Part shown: positions 17,229 to 26,190 of the stretch, piece by piece
Layout: each line of letters begins with the position of its first letter
How positions within the stretch are numbered: the first letter of the stretch is position 1
Source of the DNA: Roseibium album
Lineage (GTDB): Bacteria; Pseudomonadota; Alphaproteobacteria; Rhizobiales; Stappiaceae
Direction: 5' to 3'
NCBI RefSeq assembly: GCF_001404515.1
Contig: NZ_CXWE01000004.1
Coordinates: forward strand, 62,001-126,000
Length of the DNA stretch: 64,000 nt
The notes under the pieces: generated by a model
What the model saw: the letters and a program-made list of their open reading frames with translations, nothing else
Told to the model about the DNA's origin: nothing
The model's database searches: none
Translations under genes and position numbers: made by a program

Positions 17229-17822
17229 CTATGCGGCGGCGCTCTTTCTGCGGCGCCAACCGGCGATACCAAGCAGACCAATCCCACTGGCAAGAAGAGG
17301 TAGAGCCGCCGGCAAAGGTACTACGGTAGCGCTAGGGTCGAACACGCTCAGGGTTAGTGTGTAGTCAATTGTACGGGTAAGCGGAGCCGTGCTACCGCCT
17401 ACAAAGCCTCCCGAATCTATGAAGAAACGAGCTTCTGAAGTACTAAAATCTGCAAACACAAAAGTATTTACACCAGTGTTCAGCGGTCCAGAAAGAATCC
17501 CACCGCCGACGAGTGGAGTGCCGGAACTGTTAACAAATCCCCCGGACGGACCAGTCACATTAAGAGTCAATGATCCGTTTGCGAGAAAACTGCCGAAAGG
17601 TAGAAAAAAATCATCCACGTCGTTTGAAAAGACAGAACAACTCGCACCAGCACTACATGTTGACACTGCCTGCCCTGTGATCGTAGTGGTTCCCAAGCCA
17701 ATATTTTGGACGAAAATCGGGACAATATCTCCATCGACCGCTTCATTGTAAGTCAATGCGCTTGCATGAGTTGCAAACAGCAACGCAGTCGCCGCCACGG
17801 CGAAAGACAAGAATCTCTTCAT
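17229..17822 (-). CDS. VPLPA-CTERM sorted surface protein
   Basis: A 197-aa exported protein. The signal peptide is MKRFLSFAVAATALLFATHASA. The body is Gly/Ser/Thr-rich and beta-type with two cysteines (STCSAGASCS). The end has the full tripartite sorting signal: VPLPAALPLLASGIGLLG then WRRRK, as in VPLPA-CTERM proteins handled by exosortase-type enzymes in alphaproteobacteria. The ATG at 17822 has AGGGGA upstream. No exosortase gene is in the window, so processing must rely on one elsewhere. It has its own terminator. Confidence 0.88.
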   Translation of the reverse strand: MKRFLSFAVAATALLFATHASALTYNEAVDGDIVPIFVQNIGLGTTTITGQAVSTCSAGASCSVFSNDVDDFFLPFGSFLANGSLTLNVTGPSGGFVNSSGTPLVGGGILSGPLNTGVNTFVFADFSTSEARFFIDSGGFVGGSTAPLTRTIDYTLTLSVFDPSATVVPLPAALPLLASGIGLLGIAGWRRRKSAAA

Positions 17823-17828
17823 ATTCAA

Positions 17829-18407
17829 ATCCCCTGTTCCTCAAAGGATTACACGACAGATATGTACGGGAGTCAATTTGGTCACGCGCGCCCTGGATCA
17901 ACCACAGCGCGAGACTGATCGATCGGCTCCTTATGAACCAAGCGCCAATTTCAGAGCTTCCAGCACTTGCCCTTTTGTCACGGTCATCGAATAGGCCCCT
18001 AATCGTGAAAAAGTTTCCGTCTCCCATGATGGAGTTGCTCACCGCGTCGGGTGAATTCAAACGCAGCGCAGAGGCAGCATATGCCACCCAGGATGTTTGC
18101 GATCATGCGACAACCGATGAAGTCCTTGCATCCGGTGGTCCCGACTTCATGGCCGGGCAGCAAACCGATGAACCTGCCGAATGACATTGGACCACTCGCA
18201 TGGCACGTCAACAAGCGTAATCAGAAAGGCCCCTCCTTACACCGTGAACACAAGAGGGAAATGACGTGAACATGCCGGGAAGCCTTGCAGAAAACCTGCA
18301 ACATGTTGCCGGACGATGAGAACAAAGTAAGGCAAGTGTGCCCATCATGGATCTGGTGCAACACTTACAAAGCGCTGATGGCGTGGCGAATTCAAAACCC
18401 ACGCACC
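17829..18407. other. Island spacer, no gene seen
   Basis: Nearly 580 bases between two minus-strand genes. Short frames on both strands have no ribosome sites and no recognisable similarity. It may contain decayed sequence. Confidence 0.4.
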
Positions 18408-19370
18408 TTAAAACCGTGAGACGATCCGGCTTGCGCTGCGATCATCGAAAAATGCCCGCAAAACGAATTCATCGACCCAGACACATGTCACTCCGGCGAT
18501 GGAGCCCGCGCCTTTCATCACTTTAGGCAATCGTCCCGAGCTGTCGTATATCAGGTAGAGCGTGATGCCCAAAACCTTGTTTTTTCCCAAAACGGCAACC
18601 CAATGCCCAATTGACGGGCTAATCACATTGTTGAGCGCAACCATGGCAGGCGATCGCCCCGCATTTGTTCGCTCATCCAGAAATTCAATCAATTTGTTTT
18701 CAGTTGCGAAATTGCCGGAAGTCATATCGCGCAGTCGGAACCCACTTGCGCCCAGGCTTTCCAGATACCGCGCAGCATCCAGGACATGCAGGTCTTTTCC
18801 GGTGTTTTCCTTCCCGTGATCCTTCTCATCAATCGTTTCGTCAAATTTGTCGCGCGCCGCCAGTGCATCGTCGCGGTCAAAGCTGATCGAGGTCGGACCG
18901 AAAGAGGAATTTTCTGTTGCTGCCACGGCGTAGCCTGCAAAATAGCCGCAATCCGCGCCACCGGGCAGAGTCTGCTTTGCATTGATGAGATTGGGTCTAT
19001 TGTTGAGCGCGGCCCTCAGTATCTCGCGCTCGACAGCCATCATGGCATGATCAAGGGCGGGCCATGTCTCTTTTGTGCCCACGATCCCGTCAATTGTCGG
19101 GAGCTTGAAGTTGTCCTGAAAAATAACAACCCGCCCTGCGGTGAGACGGCCGTATTTCCCATCCGTTTCCAGTAGCAGATCACTGTCCTTCAGATCACTG
19201 AAGGTTTTATGGCCCATTTTGGAAAGGGCTTTACCGCTTGGAGAATAGTGTTTTTGCAGGTTTTGCACTTTTGCGATCATATTCAGATTATTCTGGAGCA
19301 CTTCGACAGTAAATGACTCCGTATAATTCTTTAGCAATGGCCAGTACTTGGGCCCATCAAAATCTGGCAT
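18408..19370 (-). CDS. Papain/NlpC-like cysteine-peptidase-like protein
   Basis: A 320-aa protein with no signal peptide. The C-terminal 220 residues carry GGADCGYFAGYAVA (Cys near the start of a helix), then about 110 residues later GHWVAVLG (His) and LYLIYDSSGR (Asp). This Cys-His-Asp order and spacing suit a papain-like peptidase, transglutaminase or deamidase fold. The N-terminal 120 residues are helical and unrecognised. The ATG at 19370 has GGA spaced about 9 bases before it. It could be an effector or toxin-like enzyme of the island; the assignment is by motif only. Confidence 0.55.
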   Translation of the reverse strand: MPDFDGPKYWPLLKNYTESFTVEVLQNNLNMIAKVQNLQKHYSPSGKALSKMGHKTFSDLKDSDLLLETDGKYGRLTAGRVVIFQDNFKLPTIDGIVGTKETWPALDHAMMAVEREILRAALNNRPNLINAKQTLPGGADCGYFAGYAVAATENSSFGPTSISFDRDDALAARDKFDETIDEKDHGKENTGKDLHVLDAARYLESLGASGFRLRDMTSGNFATENKLIEFLDERTNAGRSPAMVALNNVISPSIGHWVAVLGKNKVLGITLYLIYDSSGRLPKVMKGAGSIAGVTCVWVDEFVLRAFFDDRSASRIVSRF

Positions 19371-19391
19371 TGTGCACGTCCTTTCCATCAA

Positions 19392-20122
19392 TTCGTCTGC
19401 AATAAATCTGCGTCAATACTTGCGCACCAGTTAGCGCGATACCCCGGTGTCCAGCGTCTTGCCAGTCCCTCACCGATTAAAACACTTCCGGCCGATCAGC
19501 CATCCAGAAGGATTACCAAGATCAACAGGCGTTGGTATCGATCGCGAACACTTGAGTCTTTCCCTCTCACCCCTGACTGGCTGATCAACTCCTGCATTCT
19601 CGCTTTTGCTGCTCGCCCTTGTTCAAGTTCTTACAGGCATTTCGGGCTGTAGATCTCTGGCATCTCAATTCCGGACCGATTTGGCACTGAGAAACCCTCA
19701 ATCACATCGAAACATTGACTTCGAAACAGCGCAAGAAGTTGTAGAAATTCTGATGCTTGCCAATTACTTAATGCGAATTCTCGATGTGCGGCGTGCTGCG
19801 GCAGAGACTGGTTAGAATGTTCATTGTGTTGCCTTTCTTTTTTCGGCCCTGCACCTAGAACATTGCAGGAACAAATACGAGATCCGGCATGACACGTCGA
19901 AGCGGTCGAAGGACCATCAACAAAGATCCAGCCCTTGAAAAACCCGGTTCCGGCCGCACCGGCGCAGTCCAGGTCATGTGTCAGGCAATGATCGGCTCGC
20001 CAGAATACAAAAGCGCCGGCTAAGTCGCCGACACTATTGATGATCTTGCTAAGAAGCTCACCGGTGACCGGACGCACTTTCACGCAGGGCCGGCGTCGAC
20101 AGCTCCGAAGGATTGAAGCCGG
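19392..20122. other. Island spacer, no convincing gene
   Basis: About 730 bases. A 150-codon minus frame and a 44-codon plus frame (ATG 19889, ending MCQAMIGSPEYKSAG) are open, but neither has a good ribosome site or a recognisable family. Probably remnants. Confidence 0.4.
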
Positions 20123-20794
20123 TTATTCAATCCGTTCGATCAATCCAGGGTCGTTCCCCGTCCTGGACGAATTGACCTCCCGACCAACACGATAGAACTC
20201 GAAGCTTGCTCCGAGATTGTTGGACAGAAGCGCCTTGGCATCGCTCACTGCCGTAGCCGGATCCAGCCAGGCATCATAATGCTCGGGCGAAAGCACGATC
20301 GGCATGCGGTTGTGAACCTGATCGATCGGCGAGACGGCCGCGGCTGTCAAGATCGTGCAAGACGTGACTTCGGCATTGGTATTGTAGGCCCAGAGTCCGG
20401 CAAAAGAGAACGGCGAACCATCAGCGAGATGGATGAACCAGGGATCCTTGCCACCGTCATCGCCCTTGGTCCACTCATACCAGCCGTCCCCCGGTATCAG
20501 GCAGCGTTTTGATTTGTAAGCCTCCCGGAAGGACGGTTTCTTCTCAGCGTCTTCCGACCTTGCATTGAACATTGGGTACTTGCTCTGAAGTTCTTTTGCC
20601 CAATGTGGCACGAGCCACCAACGCCCTTCGGAAACGACTTGAGATCCTTCTTTGTCGAGATGCACGAACGGCACATCCTGTGTCGGCGCAATGTTGTAGC
20701 GAGCCGCGGTGTTGCGCTCCGCGTCCTTGTCGTTCAATCGGTAAAGCGCATGAATTTCACGCCACGGTTTGGCAAGAGTGTAACGACCGCACAT
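20123..20794 (-). CDS. SRAP-domain protein (YedK/HMCES family)
   Basis: A 223-aa SOS-response-associated peptidase-like protein that forms a covalent shield on abasic sites in single-stranded DNA. Cys2 (MCGRYTL, exposed after Met removal), the Asn in RYNIAPTQ, Glu in GWYEWTKG, and His in QVHNRMPIVL, the catalytic set, are all present. Length matches the family. It sits within the tRNA-bounded island; relatives are often also on phages and mobile DNA. Confidence 0.95.
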   Translation of the reverse strand: MCGRYTLAKPWREIHALYRLNDKDAERNTAARYNIAPTQDVPFVHLDKEGSQVVSEGRWWLVPHWAKELQSKYPMFNARSEDAEKKPSFREAYKSKRCLIPGDGWYEWTKGDDGGKDPWFIHLADGSPFSFAGLWAYNTNAEVTSCTILTAAAVSPIDQVHNRMPIVLSPEHYDAWLDPATAVSDAKALLSNNLGASFEFYRVGREVNSSRTGNDPGLIERIE

Positions 20795-21000
20795 GACTGG
20801 AGAGCCTCCCTGTTAGTGCGGCCATTAGAGACAAGTGGACACACAATTGAAAGCAGCACTGGTCATGTCTATGACGCAGCAGGGTTTGCGCCAATTGAGT
20901 ACAGAAGTTGAGATTTCAAAGAAGTGCAACCTAGGTTGCGCGAGCTCTCTGGCCCGGATATGGTTACACCCAACAAATAATGATTCGTGCTGGGGCAACA

Positions 21001-21243
21001 ATGACTTACAAACTTTTTGCAATTGGATTTCTTGTGACTTTTGGCCTTGCTGGTTGCCAGTCCGTTGTTTCCTCAAACCCTTCAAACGTGCTCATACAAT
21101 ACGATCCAGCAGCGCACGACGTAGCGAAAATGGCAAGCTTGGCGCAAGAAGAATGCCAAAAGCACAATAAGGACGCTGTGTATTCAGCGACGATTCCTTC
21201 GGCCGGCTGGGCGCTGCCAACAGCTTCTTTCAGGTGTGAATAG
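21001..21243 (+). CDS. Small lipoprotein
   Basis: An 80-aa protein with a lipoprotein signal: MTYKLFAIGFLVTFGLAGCQ, lipobox LAGC. The mature part has two further cysteines (EECQ and FRCE at the C-terminus) that may form a disulfide. The ATG at 21001 is preferred over 20980 because it sits directly before the signal peptide. Function is unknown. An integrase remnant follows immediately. Confidence 0.65.
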   Translation: MTYKLFAIGFLVTFGLAGCQSVVSSNPSNVLIQYDPAAHDVAKMASLAQEECQKHNKDAVYSATIPSAGWALPTASFRCE

Positions 21244-21260
21244 CCTAAGAATTAGCGCTA

Positions 21261-21422
21261 CCTACCACATCCTTGCCGCGATCTGCCGTTCTTCCGGCCC
21301 ACCGCCTGAGCATAGATCGCCGTTGTCTTCATGTCAGCATGACCAAGCCAGCGTTGCAGCATGTGCAGCGGCACGCTCGAGGCGATGGCGTGGATACCAT
21401 AGGCATGCCGCGACTCCTTCGA
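21261..21422 (-). pseudogene. Integrase 3'-end remnant, copy C
   Basis: About 160 bases nearly identical to the last part of the integrase at 23462. They encode RHAYGIHAIASSVPLHMLQRWLGHADMKTTAIYAQAVG, with the H..R and Tyr region of tyrosine recombinases. A one-base deletion near 21300 shifts the frame before the end. The match ends abruptly near 21422. The N-terminal and central parts of the gene are absent. Confidence 0.85.
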
Positions 21423-21573
21423 AAAAAGCCTTCGGTTCGGTAATGCGAGCAAAGGATATAAACGCAATGGTTGTCTTTATCCATTCCGCACCATAACTTG
21501 CAACCTGACAATCGACTAACGGGTCAGTTCCACGTCAATTGTATCGCAACCAGGTTTAACCAAAGGTCGGTCA

Positions 21574-22050
21574 ATGTTTTGCTACTTCGTGGTGACGCCG
21601 GATTTCGGAGATAACGGCAAGTGCATACTGTCGGATCACAACGCAAAAAAGATGATCATATTTTGCAAATTTGGCATCACCAAAGACGGCGACCTAGATG
21701 CTGTCAGGTCCGGGTATAGAACGCATAACCCGACATTCAGGTTTCTGAAATTTCAATTTAACGAGAACATAGTCGGCCAGCAGATCACCGTTGGCGCCCA
21801 AGGTGGTCAAACTTTCACTTTCACGAAAGACCTTGGTAAAGACTTGCAGAAAATTTTGCTTTCCGGGCCATTTGGTCAAGTCGGAAATACTGAGTGGATG
21901 TGTACCGATAACATAAATTTCACTATAAATGTATTCGACTATCTTCTTAAGAACTTTGATGTAAATCACAAAATTATCTCCAAAGATAATGTCCAGGAAT
22001 TTGGCCGCAATATCTTTAATTTTGGTCGCCGCGGTGCCGCACCACTTTAA
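21574..22050 (+). CDS. GIY-YIG/T5orf172-like protein
   Basis: A 158-aa protein from an island cargo slot between two integrase remnants. The segment IFCKFGITKDGDLDAVRSGYRTHNPTFRFLKF follows the KIGIT..R....THNP pattern of the GIY-YIG superfamily (T5orf172/MUG113 type), with YFVV standing in for the GIY strand. The rest is unrecognised and AT-rich. Nuclease activity is only inferred; key Arg and Tyr positions look plausible, but a metal-binding Glu is not clear. Confidence 0.5.
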   Translation: MFCYFVVTPDFGDNGKCILSDHNAKKMIIFCKFGITKDGDLDAVRSGYRTHNPTFRFLKFQFNENIVGQQITVGAQGGQTFTFTKDLGKDLQKILLSGPFGQVGNTEWMCTDNINFTINVFDYLLKNFDVNHKIISKDNVQEFGRNIFNFGRRGAAPL

Positions 22051-22225
22051 AGCGAACTCAATTCCAGTGGAACGTGACACTGAGCAAATTAACCGTTTTT
22101 ATTGAGTGCTGTTGCGCCCGTTCGACCATGCAAGACGAGCTTACATTTTGTCCCGCATGGCTCCAGTAGTTCAACATGCATCAGTTTCGCGTGTCACTCT
22201 GAAAGAGGACACTGGTTGTGTAACG

Positions 22226-22511
22226 CTCTTCACCACATCCGCGCCGCAATCTGCCGTTCTTCCGGCCCGACGGCCTGAGCATAGATCGCGGTTGTTTTCA
22301 TGTCCGCATGACCAAGCCAGCGTTGCAGCATGTGCAGCGGCACGCTCGAGGCGATTGCGTGGATGCCATAGGCGTGCCGCAGCCCCTTCGGATTGGCCTG
22401 TTGTCCGGTGATGCCGGCAACGGCCATGACGTGTTTCAGATGCCGCCATGTAGTTGACCGGGACACCGACCAGAGCGGCGCGGCCTGGTCGCCGGCGAAC
22501 TCGGCCGCTTG
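22226..22511 (-). pseudogene. Integrase 3'-end remnant, copy B
   Basis: About 285 bases strongly similar to the integrase tail at 23462-23745, encoding TTWRHLKHVMAVAGIT and GLRHAYGIHAIASSVPLHML to the end. The match stops at the same reading-frame landmark (after SAGDQA-like sequence, GGCCGC), where unrelated sequence begins. Longer than copy C and shorter than copy A. Confidence 0.85.
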
Positions 22512-22665
22512 TGGCGAAGATGCGCACTGATCTCGGGGCGAGCATACAGGGCTTCGGAAATTGACGGACGTTCCACAGCACCCAACAGAGCGAGTTCAGG
22601 AATTCACTCCAAACGTGCTAGAGCAAACAAGCATATCGAAATTTGCATAGCATCAGGAAAGCACG

Positions 22666-23211
22666 ATGAGCAGTGATTTTGTCTGGAGTTTCAACGCTAA
22701 AGGAATGGGACGTCCGTTTGTTGAACGACGCTATCTCGATGGTGATACATCGATGATAGAATATTTGGATACAACTCTTGATGTTGGCCTAAATCCACTC
22801 TTTGAACCAGGTAGAACTTATGCTGGCCGCGCTGTCAAATCAAAGTATGTCCCCACAAAAATGGAATGGAGAAGCACAGAAAAATTGCCTCCAGATATCT
22901 TATTTCACAGGAATATATTATTAGTTTCCGAGAAAGTTAAATATATTGTTGAGGATATTGATGAATACGTGCATCAGTTCTTTCAAATACAAATATACCT
23001 TGAAGGCGGTTCGTTAGCGAATCAGATGTTTTTTTTCAATATTTGTACGCGAATAGACTCCATGGATAGGGAACGTACGACTTCAGATTTTGATGGACGC
23101 GTATGGCTACCTGGAATTGGTGAATTTGCTTTTTCAAAAAAACGATTGGAACGCATAATGTATGGATTGACAAACATGTGGACCCTGGGCGGTTCATCTC
23201 TAATTCTTTGA
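22666..23211 (+). CDS. Imm11/DUF1629-like protein
   Basis: A 181-aa AT-rich protein from the cargo slot between integrase copies B and A. LPPDILFHRNILLVSEKVKYIV, then FFFNICTRIDSMDRERTTSDF, resembles the Imm11 (DUF1629) family, which includes immunity proteins next to polymorphic toxins. No matching toxin gene is visible beside it, so it would be an orphan immunity protein. No signal peptide or membrane helix is present. The call is by motif and is moderate. Confidence 0.6.
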   Translation: MSSDFVWSFNAKGMGRPFVERRYLDGDTSMIEYLDTTLDVGLNPLFEPGRTYAGRAVKSKYVPTKMEWRSTEKLPPDILFHRNILLVSEKVKYIVEDIDEYVHQFFQIQIYLEGGSLANQMFFFNICTRIDSMDRERTTSDFDGRVWLPGIGEFAFSKKRLERIMYGLTNMWTLGGSSLIL

Positions 23212-23371
23212 AGAAAAAGCTAGAAGAGGCTGACGTAACCGGTCTTTATCTTGAGAAATTTCCTTTATACTGAGGTTGTACCAATCGTCATTGTTCAGAG
23301 TCGATGCGCCCAGTGGCGCAATCCGATGGACATGATGGTCCAAGGCTCCTCGCCTTCGAAAGGAAACACCT

Positions 23372-23458
23372 ATGCTTTTCTGGATTGTCGTGGTTGTGTT
23401 GGTGTTGATCGTCGTCGGAGCTGTTGGCTACTTCTATCTCGTCAGCCAAGCAACTTAG
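23372..23458 (+). CDS. 28-aa single-helix membrane micropeptide
   Basis: MLFWIVVVVLVLIVVGAVGY ends with FYLVSQAT; nearly the whole chain is one transmembrane helix. AAAGGA lies 8 bases before the ATG. It is too short for normal gene finding and could be a regulatory micropeptide or a toxin of a type I toxin-antitoxin pair; no antisense RNA was identified. It ends four bases before the integrase remnant. Confidence 0.5.
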   Translation: MLFWIVVVVLVLIVVGAVGYFYLVSQAT

Positions 23459-23461
23459 GCA

Positions 23462-23977
23462 TTACCACATCCTTGCTGCGATCTGCCGCTCTTCCGGCCC
23501 GACGGCCTGCGCATAAATCGCCGTCGTCTTCATGTCAGCATGACCAAGCCAGCGTTGCAGCATGTGCAGCGGCACGCTCGAGGCGATCGCGTGGATGCCG
23601 TAGGCATGCCGCAGCCCCTTCGGATTGACCTGCGGTCCGGTGATACCGGCAACCGCCATGACGTGTTTCAGATGCCGCCAGGCTGTCGACCGGGACACCG
23701 ACCAGAGCGGCGCGGCTTGGTCGCCGGCGAACTCGGCCGCGAACACCTTTCCGAGATCCTCGACCAGGGACTGCGGCAACGGGATTTCCCGGAAGACGAT
23801 CTTGTTCCGCTTTTTCAGCGCGCGGATCGACACCACGCCCGTTTGCACCTGGAAGCTCTGAGCCGTACGCGACAAGGCTTCTGAGAGCCTGCAGCCGGAA
23901 TAGGCGATCACCCGGCAGAGAAACCGTCTCTCCGATAGGCAAAATGCGTCAATCGACTTCCCAAGCGTTGCACTGAA
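23462..23977 (-). pseudogene. Truncated tyrosine recombinase (integrase), copy A
   Basis: An open frame of about 172 codons, bounded upstream by a stop at 23980, encodes only the catalytic domain: the R of CRLSEAL (first Arg), NPKGLRHAYGIH (H-x-x-R), QRWLGHADMKTTAIYAQ (His and Tyr nucleophile). The N-terminal core-binding and SAM-like domains are missing, although the catalytic tyrosine is intact. It lies 50 bases from the tRNA-Leu 3' end, the position expected of an island integrase. Confidence 0.88.
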
Positions 23978-24003
23978 TCAAAAAGGCCGCTCGAAAGCGG
24001 CCT
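23975..24003 (-). terminator. tRNA-Leu terminator
   Basis: AGGCCGCT and AGCGGCCT form an 8-bp stem with a CGAA/TTCG loop, followed on the minus strand by TTTTT. It lies 27 bases after the tRNA CCA end and just before the integrase remnant. Confidence 0.85.
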
Positions 24004-24021
24004 CTTGAGACATGTCCCAAT

Positions 24022-24045
24022 CAAATGAATGGTGCGGTCGAGAAG
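24022..24045. repeat. Right attachment-site-like repeat inside tRNA-Leu
   Basis: 24 bases identical to 15743-15766. It covers the last 16 bases of the tRNA including CCA and 8 bases downstream. Together with the left copy it defines an 8.3 kb island. Confidence 0.75.
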
Positions 24046-24116
24046 ACTCGAACTTCCACGGGTTTTACCCCACAGCGACCTCAACGCTGCGCGTCTACCA
24101 ATTCCGCCACGACCGC
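24030..24116 (-). tRNA. tRNA-Leu (anticodon GAG)
   Basis: 87 bases with encoded CCA. The acceptor stem GCGGTCG/CGACCGC is perfect, the D-arm carries AATTGGTAGAC, the anticodon arm is CAGCG-TTGAGGT-CGCTG (anticodon GAG, reads CUC/CUU), a long class II variable arm TGGGGTAAAACCCGT is present, and the T-loop is TTCGAGT. It reads the minus strand and appears intact. Confidence 0.96.
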
Positions 24117-24237
24117 ATATTCGATTGTTTCCCGAAGCTGTCAGCGTCGAGGCGCCCCGTGTAGCAAAAGGAATTTGGGCGCGCAAGAGCCGATGTCGCA
24201 ATAATTCACAGGCGCACGAATTTTCTTCACGCCGGGG

Positions 24238-24504
24238 TTACAGCGGACCGTCGATCCGCATCGGTCTGATTTCCGGCGGACGCATCAAAACCTCGGTGAT
24301 CGAGATTCCTATCCGCTCGCCAAGCAGCACGACCTGCCCACGCGCCACCAGCGTGTTGTTGGCGTAGATCATGACGTCGTCGTCCTCCGACACGTCCAGA
24401 TCGATTACAGCACCACGGCCCATGCGCAGAAGCTGATGAACCGGCATTTCGGATTCGCCAAGCACCACGGAAATGTCGACTTTGATTTCGTCAAAGGTGG
24501 TCAT
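24238..24504 (-). CDS. FliN-type flagellar motor switch protein (SpoA domain)
   Basis: An 88-aa protein, almost all one SpoA/FliN domain: [29 protein letters not shown] followed by [20 protein letters not shown]. FliN forms the C-ring that switches flagellar rotation. It lacks the N-terminal extension of some rhizobial FliN proteins and is not in a flagellar operon here, so it may be an auxiliary paralog. It is divergent from lipB. Confidence 0.85.
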   Translation of the reverse strand: MTTFDEIKVDISVVLGESEMPVHQLLRMGRGAVIDLDVSEDDDVMIYANNTLVARGQVVLLGERIGISITEVLMRPPEIRPMRIDGPL

Positions 24505-24600
24505 AAGACACCAAGATCCTTAAATAGGGCGGAACCCGCCAGCGCCCCACCATATCACGGCCCGGCAAGCCAGCTCAAAAAACAAAGAAGTGTCATCCAC

Positions 24601-25317
24601 ATGTCACCAGCCGATAGAGACGAGATTTCCCTCAGTTTTCTGCCGAAATCCGGGTCTGACCCGGTTGAGTGGAGAATTTCGGACGAGCTTGTCGACTATG
24701 AAACCGCGCTTGCAGAAATGGATGATCGGGTCGAGAGAATCATTTCCGGAAAAGCGCGCGAACAGGTCTGGCTGCTGGAACACCCCCCGCTTTACACCGC
24801 CGGAACCAGGGCGGAAGACACTGATCTCGTCGCGCCAGACCGCTTTCCCGTCTACAAGACCAAGCGCGGTGGCCAGCATACCTATCATGGGCCGGGTCAA
24901 CGTGTAGCCTACCTGATGCTGGACCTGAAACGGCGCAAACAGGACGTCCGGGCCTTTGTTGCCGCCGTAGAGAGCTGGCTCATCAGCTCCCTCTGGCACT
25001 ATCACATCCGTGGCGAGCGCAGGGAAGACAGGGTCGGTGTCTGGGTACAGCGTCCCGAAAAGGGTGCAGTAACGGAAGACAAGATCGCGGCAATCGGGAT
25101 CCGGCTTCGCAGGTGGGTCACCTTTCACGGGATCAGCTTCAATGTCGAACCCGAACTCGAGCATTTCTCCGGCATCGTGCCCTGCGGAGTGACCGATCAC
25201 GGTGTTACCAGCCTGGTCGATCTCGGCATTCCCGTGAGCATGGCAGAAAACGACATGATCCTGCGCGCCGAGTTCGAAAAGGTTTTTGGGCCGGTCGTTT
25301 CCGCTGATACCGACTAG
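24601..25317 (+). CDS. lipB: Lipoyl(octanoyl) transferase
   Basis: A 238-aa enzyme that transfers octanoate from acyl carrier protein to lipoyl domains, first step of lipoate assembly. [12 protein letters not shown] (substrate loop), [13 protein letters not shown] (catalytic Lys) and [16 protein letters not shown] (catalytic Cys) are all present. The ATG at 24601 starts the conserved part; the frame is open upstream but that region lacks similarity. It converges with and overlaps sqdC by 4 bases. Confidence 0.95.
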   Translation: MSPADRDEISLSFLPKSGSDPVEWRISDELVDYETALAEMDDRVERIISGKAREQVWLLEHPPLYTAGTRAEDTDLVAPDRFPVYKTKRGGQHTYHGPGQRVAYLMLDLKRRKQDVRAFVAAVESWLISSLWHYHIRGERREDRVGVWVQRPEKGAVTEDKIAAIGIRLRRWVTFHGISFNVEPELEHFSGIVPCGVTDHGVTSLVDLGIPVSMAENDMILRAEFEKVFGPVVSADTD

Positions 25318-26189
25318 ACCTCGGTCCTGCAACAGCAGGTTTCCAGGAACGAACTCAACCTGGACACACCGCCGGGCTTCCATCCGAGCGCGTGCAGTTT
25401 CTCCGTGTCCATGGTTCCCGGCAAGGCCGCAGACTTTGGCGGCAGTTCGCCTCCCTGGCCGCAGGTAGCCCGCAGCATTTTCAGCAGCGTGTGTCGATCA
25501 AGCACAAGATCGGAAACGTTGAACACTTCAAAGTTTTTTGTCTCCGGGGAACAGGTAGTCGTCAAAGCAACCGCCGAGGCAAGGTCGTCGCCATGGACTT
25601 CTGTTCCGCATCTGGGATCGACCGGACTGCCGGACAGAAAGTCATCGAACAGGCCGGACCATTTGTGAGATGATGCGCCGGGGGCAAGCCCATAGATGCC
25701 GGTCGCTCGGAGCACGGTTCCGTAAAATCCGCCGTCGCAACAATCCGCCAGCAATTTTTCGCCGGCCAGCTTGACCTTGCCATAAAGCGTGTCCGGCGAC
25801 GGATCGTCGGTTTCCAGCAACACCTCGCCAGCCCGATGATCACCGTAGACAGCCCTGCTGGAAAGAAAAACAGCCTTTCGGCAGCCGGCCTCTCTTGCTG
25901 CCGAGAAAAGTGCCTTTGTTCCCTCGACATTCAGATGCCGGAACCGTTCCGGATCCTGCCCTTCCCCGCCGCGGAACTTGCCCGGCTCATGCCTTAGGGC
26001 ACAGTGGACGACCACGTCTGCAGCGGGCAGCACAGGTGCGGGGTCTGAAAGATCATAGGGAGAATAGGCGACCGGCAATTCCTTGATCGGAGCCCGGCCA
26101 AGGGCCGTGACACGGTGTCCTTTTCCAAGCATGTGGCTGGCAACAAAACGCCCGACCGTTCCGCTTGCACCGGTGATCAGAACATGCAT
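25314..26189 (-). CDS. sqdC: Sulfolipid-operon NAD-dependent epimerase/reductase SqdC
   Basis: A 291-aa extended [20 protein letters not shown] at the N-terminus binds NAD(P), and the catalytic pair is YGKVK. It is the last gene of sqdB-sqdD-sqdC, the same order known from Sinorhizobium meliloti and Rhodobacter, where the operon supports sulfoquinovosyl diacylglycerol synthesis. The precise reaction of SqdC is unclear in the literature I recall. The ATG at 26189 is one base after the sqdD stop codon; the frame is open upstream but overlaps sqdD. Confidence 0.85.
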   Translation of the reverse strand: MHVLITGASGTVGRFVASHMLGKGHRVTALGRAPIKELPVAYSPYDLSDPAPVLPAADVVVHCALRHEPGKFRGGEGQDPERFRHLNVEGTKALFSAAREAGCRKAVFLSSRAVYGDHRAGEVLLETDDPSPDTLYGKVKLAGEKLLADCCDGGFYGTVLRATGIYGLAPGASSHKWSGLFDDFLSGSPVDPRCGTEVHGDDLASAVALTTTCSPETKNFEVFNVSDLVLDRHTLLKMLRATCGQGGELPPKSAALPGTMDTEKLHALGWKPGGVSRLSSFLETCCCRTEV

Positions 26190-26190
26190 C

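Noticed and set aside
19631..20083. 150-codon minus-strand frame in island
   Set aside because: Odd composition, no ribosome site and no similarity recognised.
21261..23977. CRISPR-like or tandem repeat array
   Set aside because: The repeats are integrase gene tails of different length, not short uniform repeats with uniform spacers; no cas genes.
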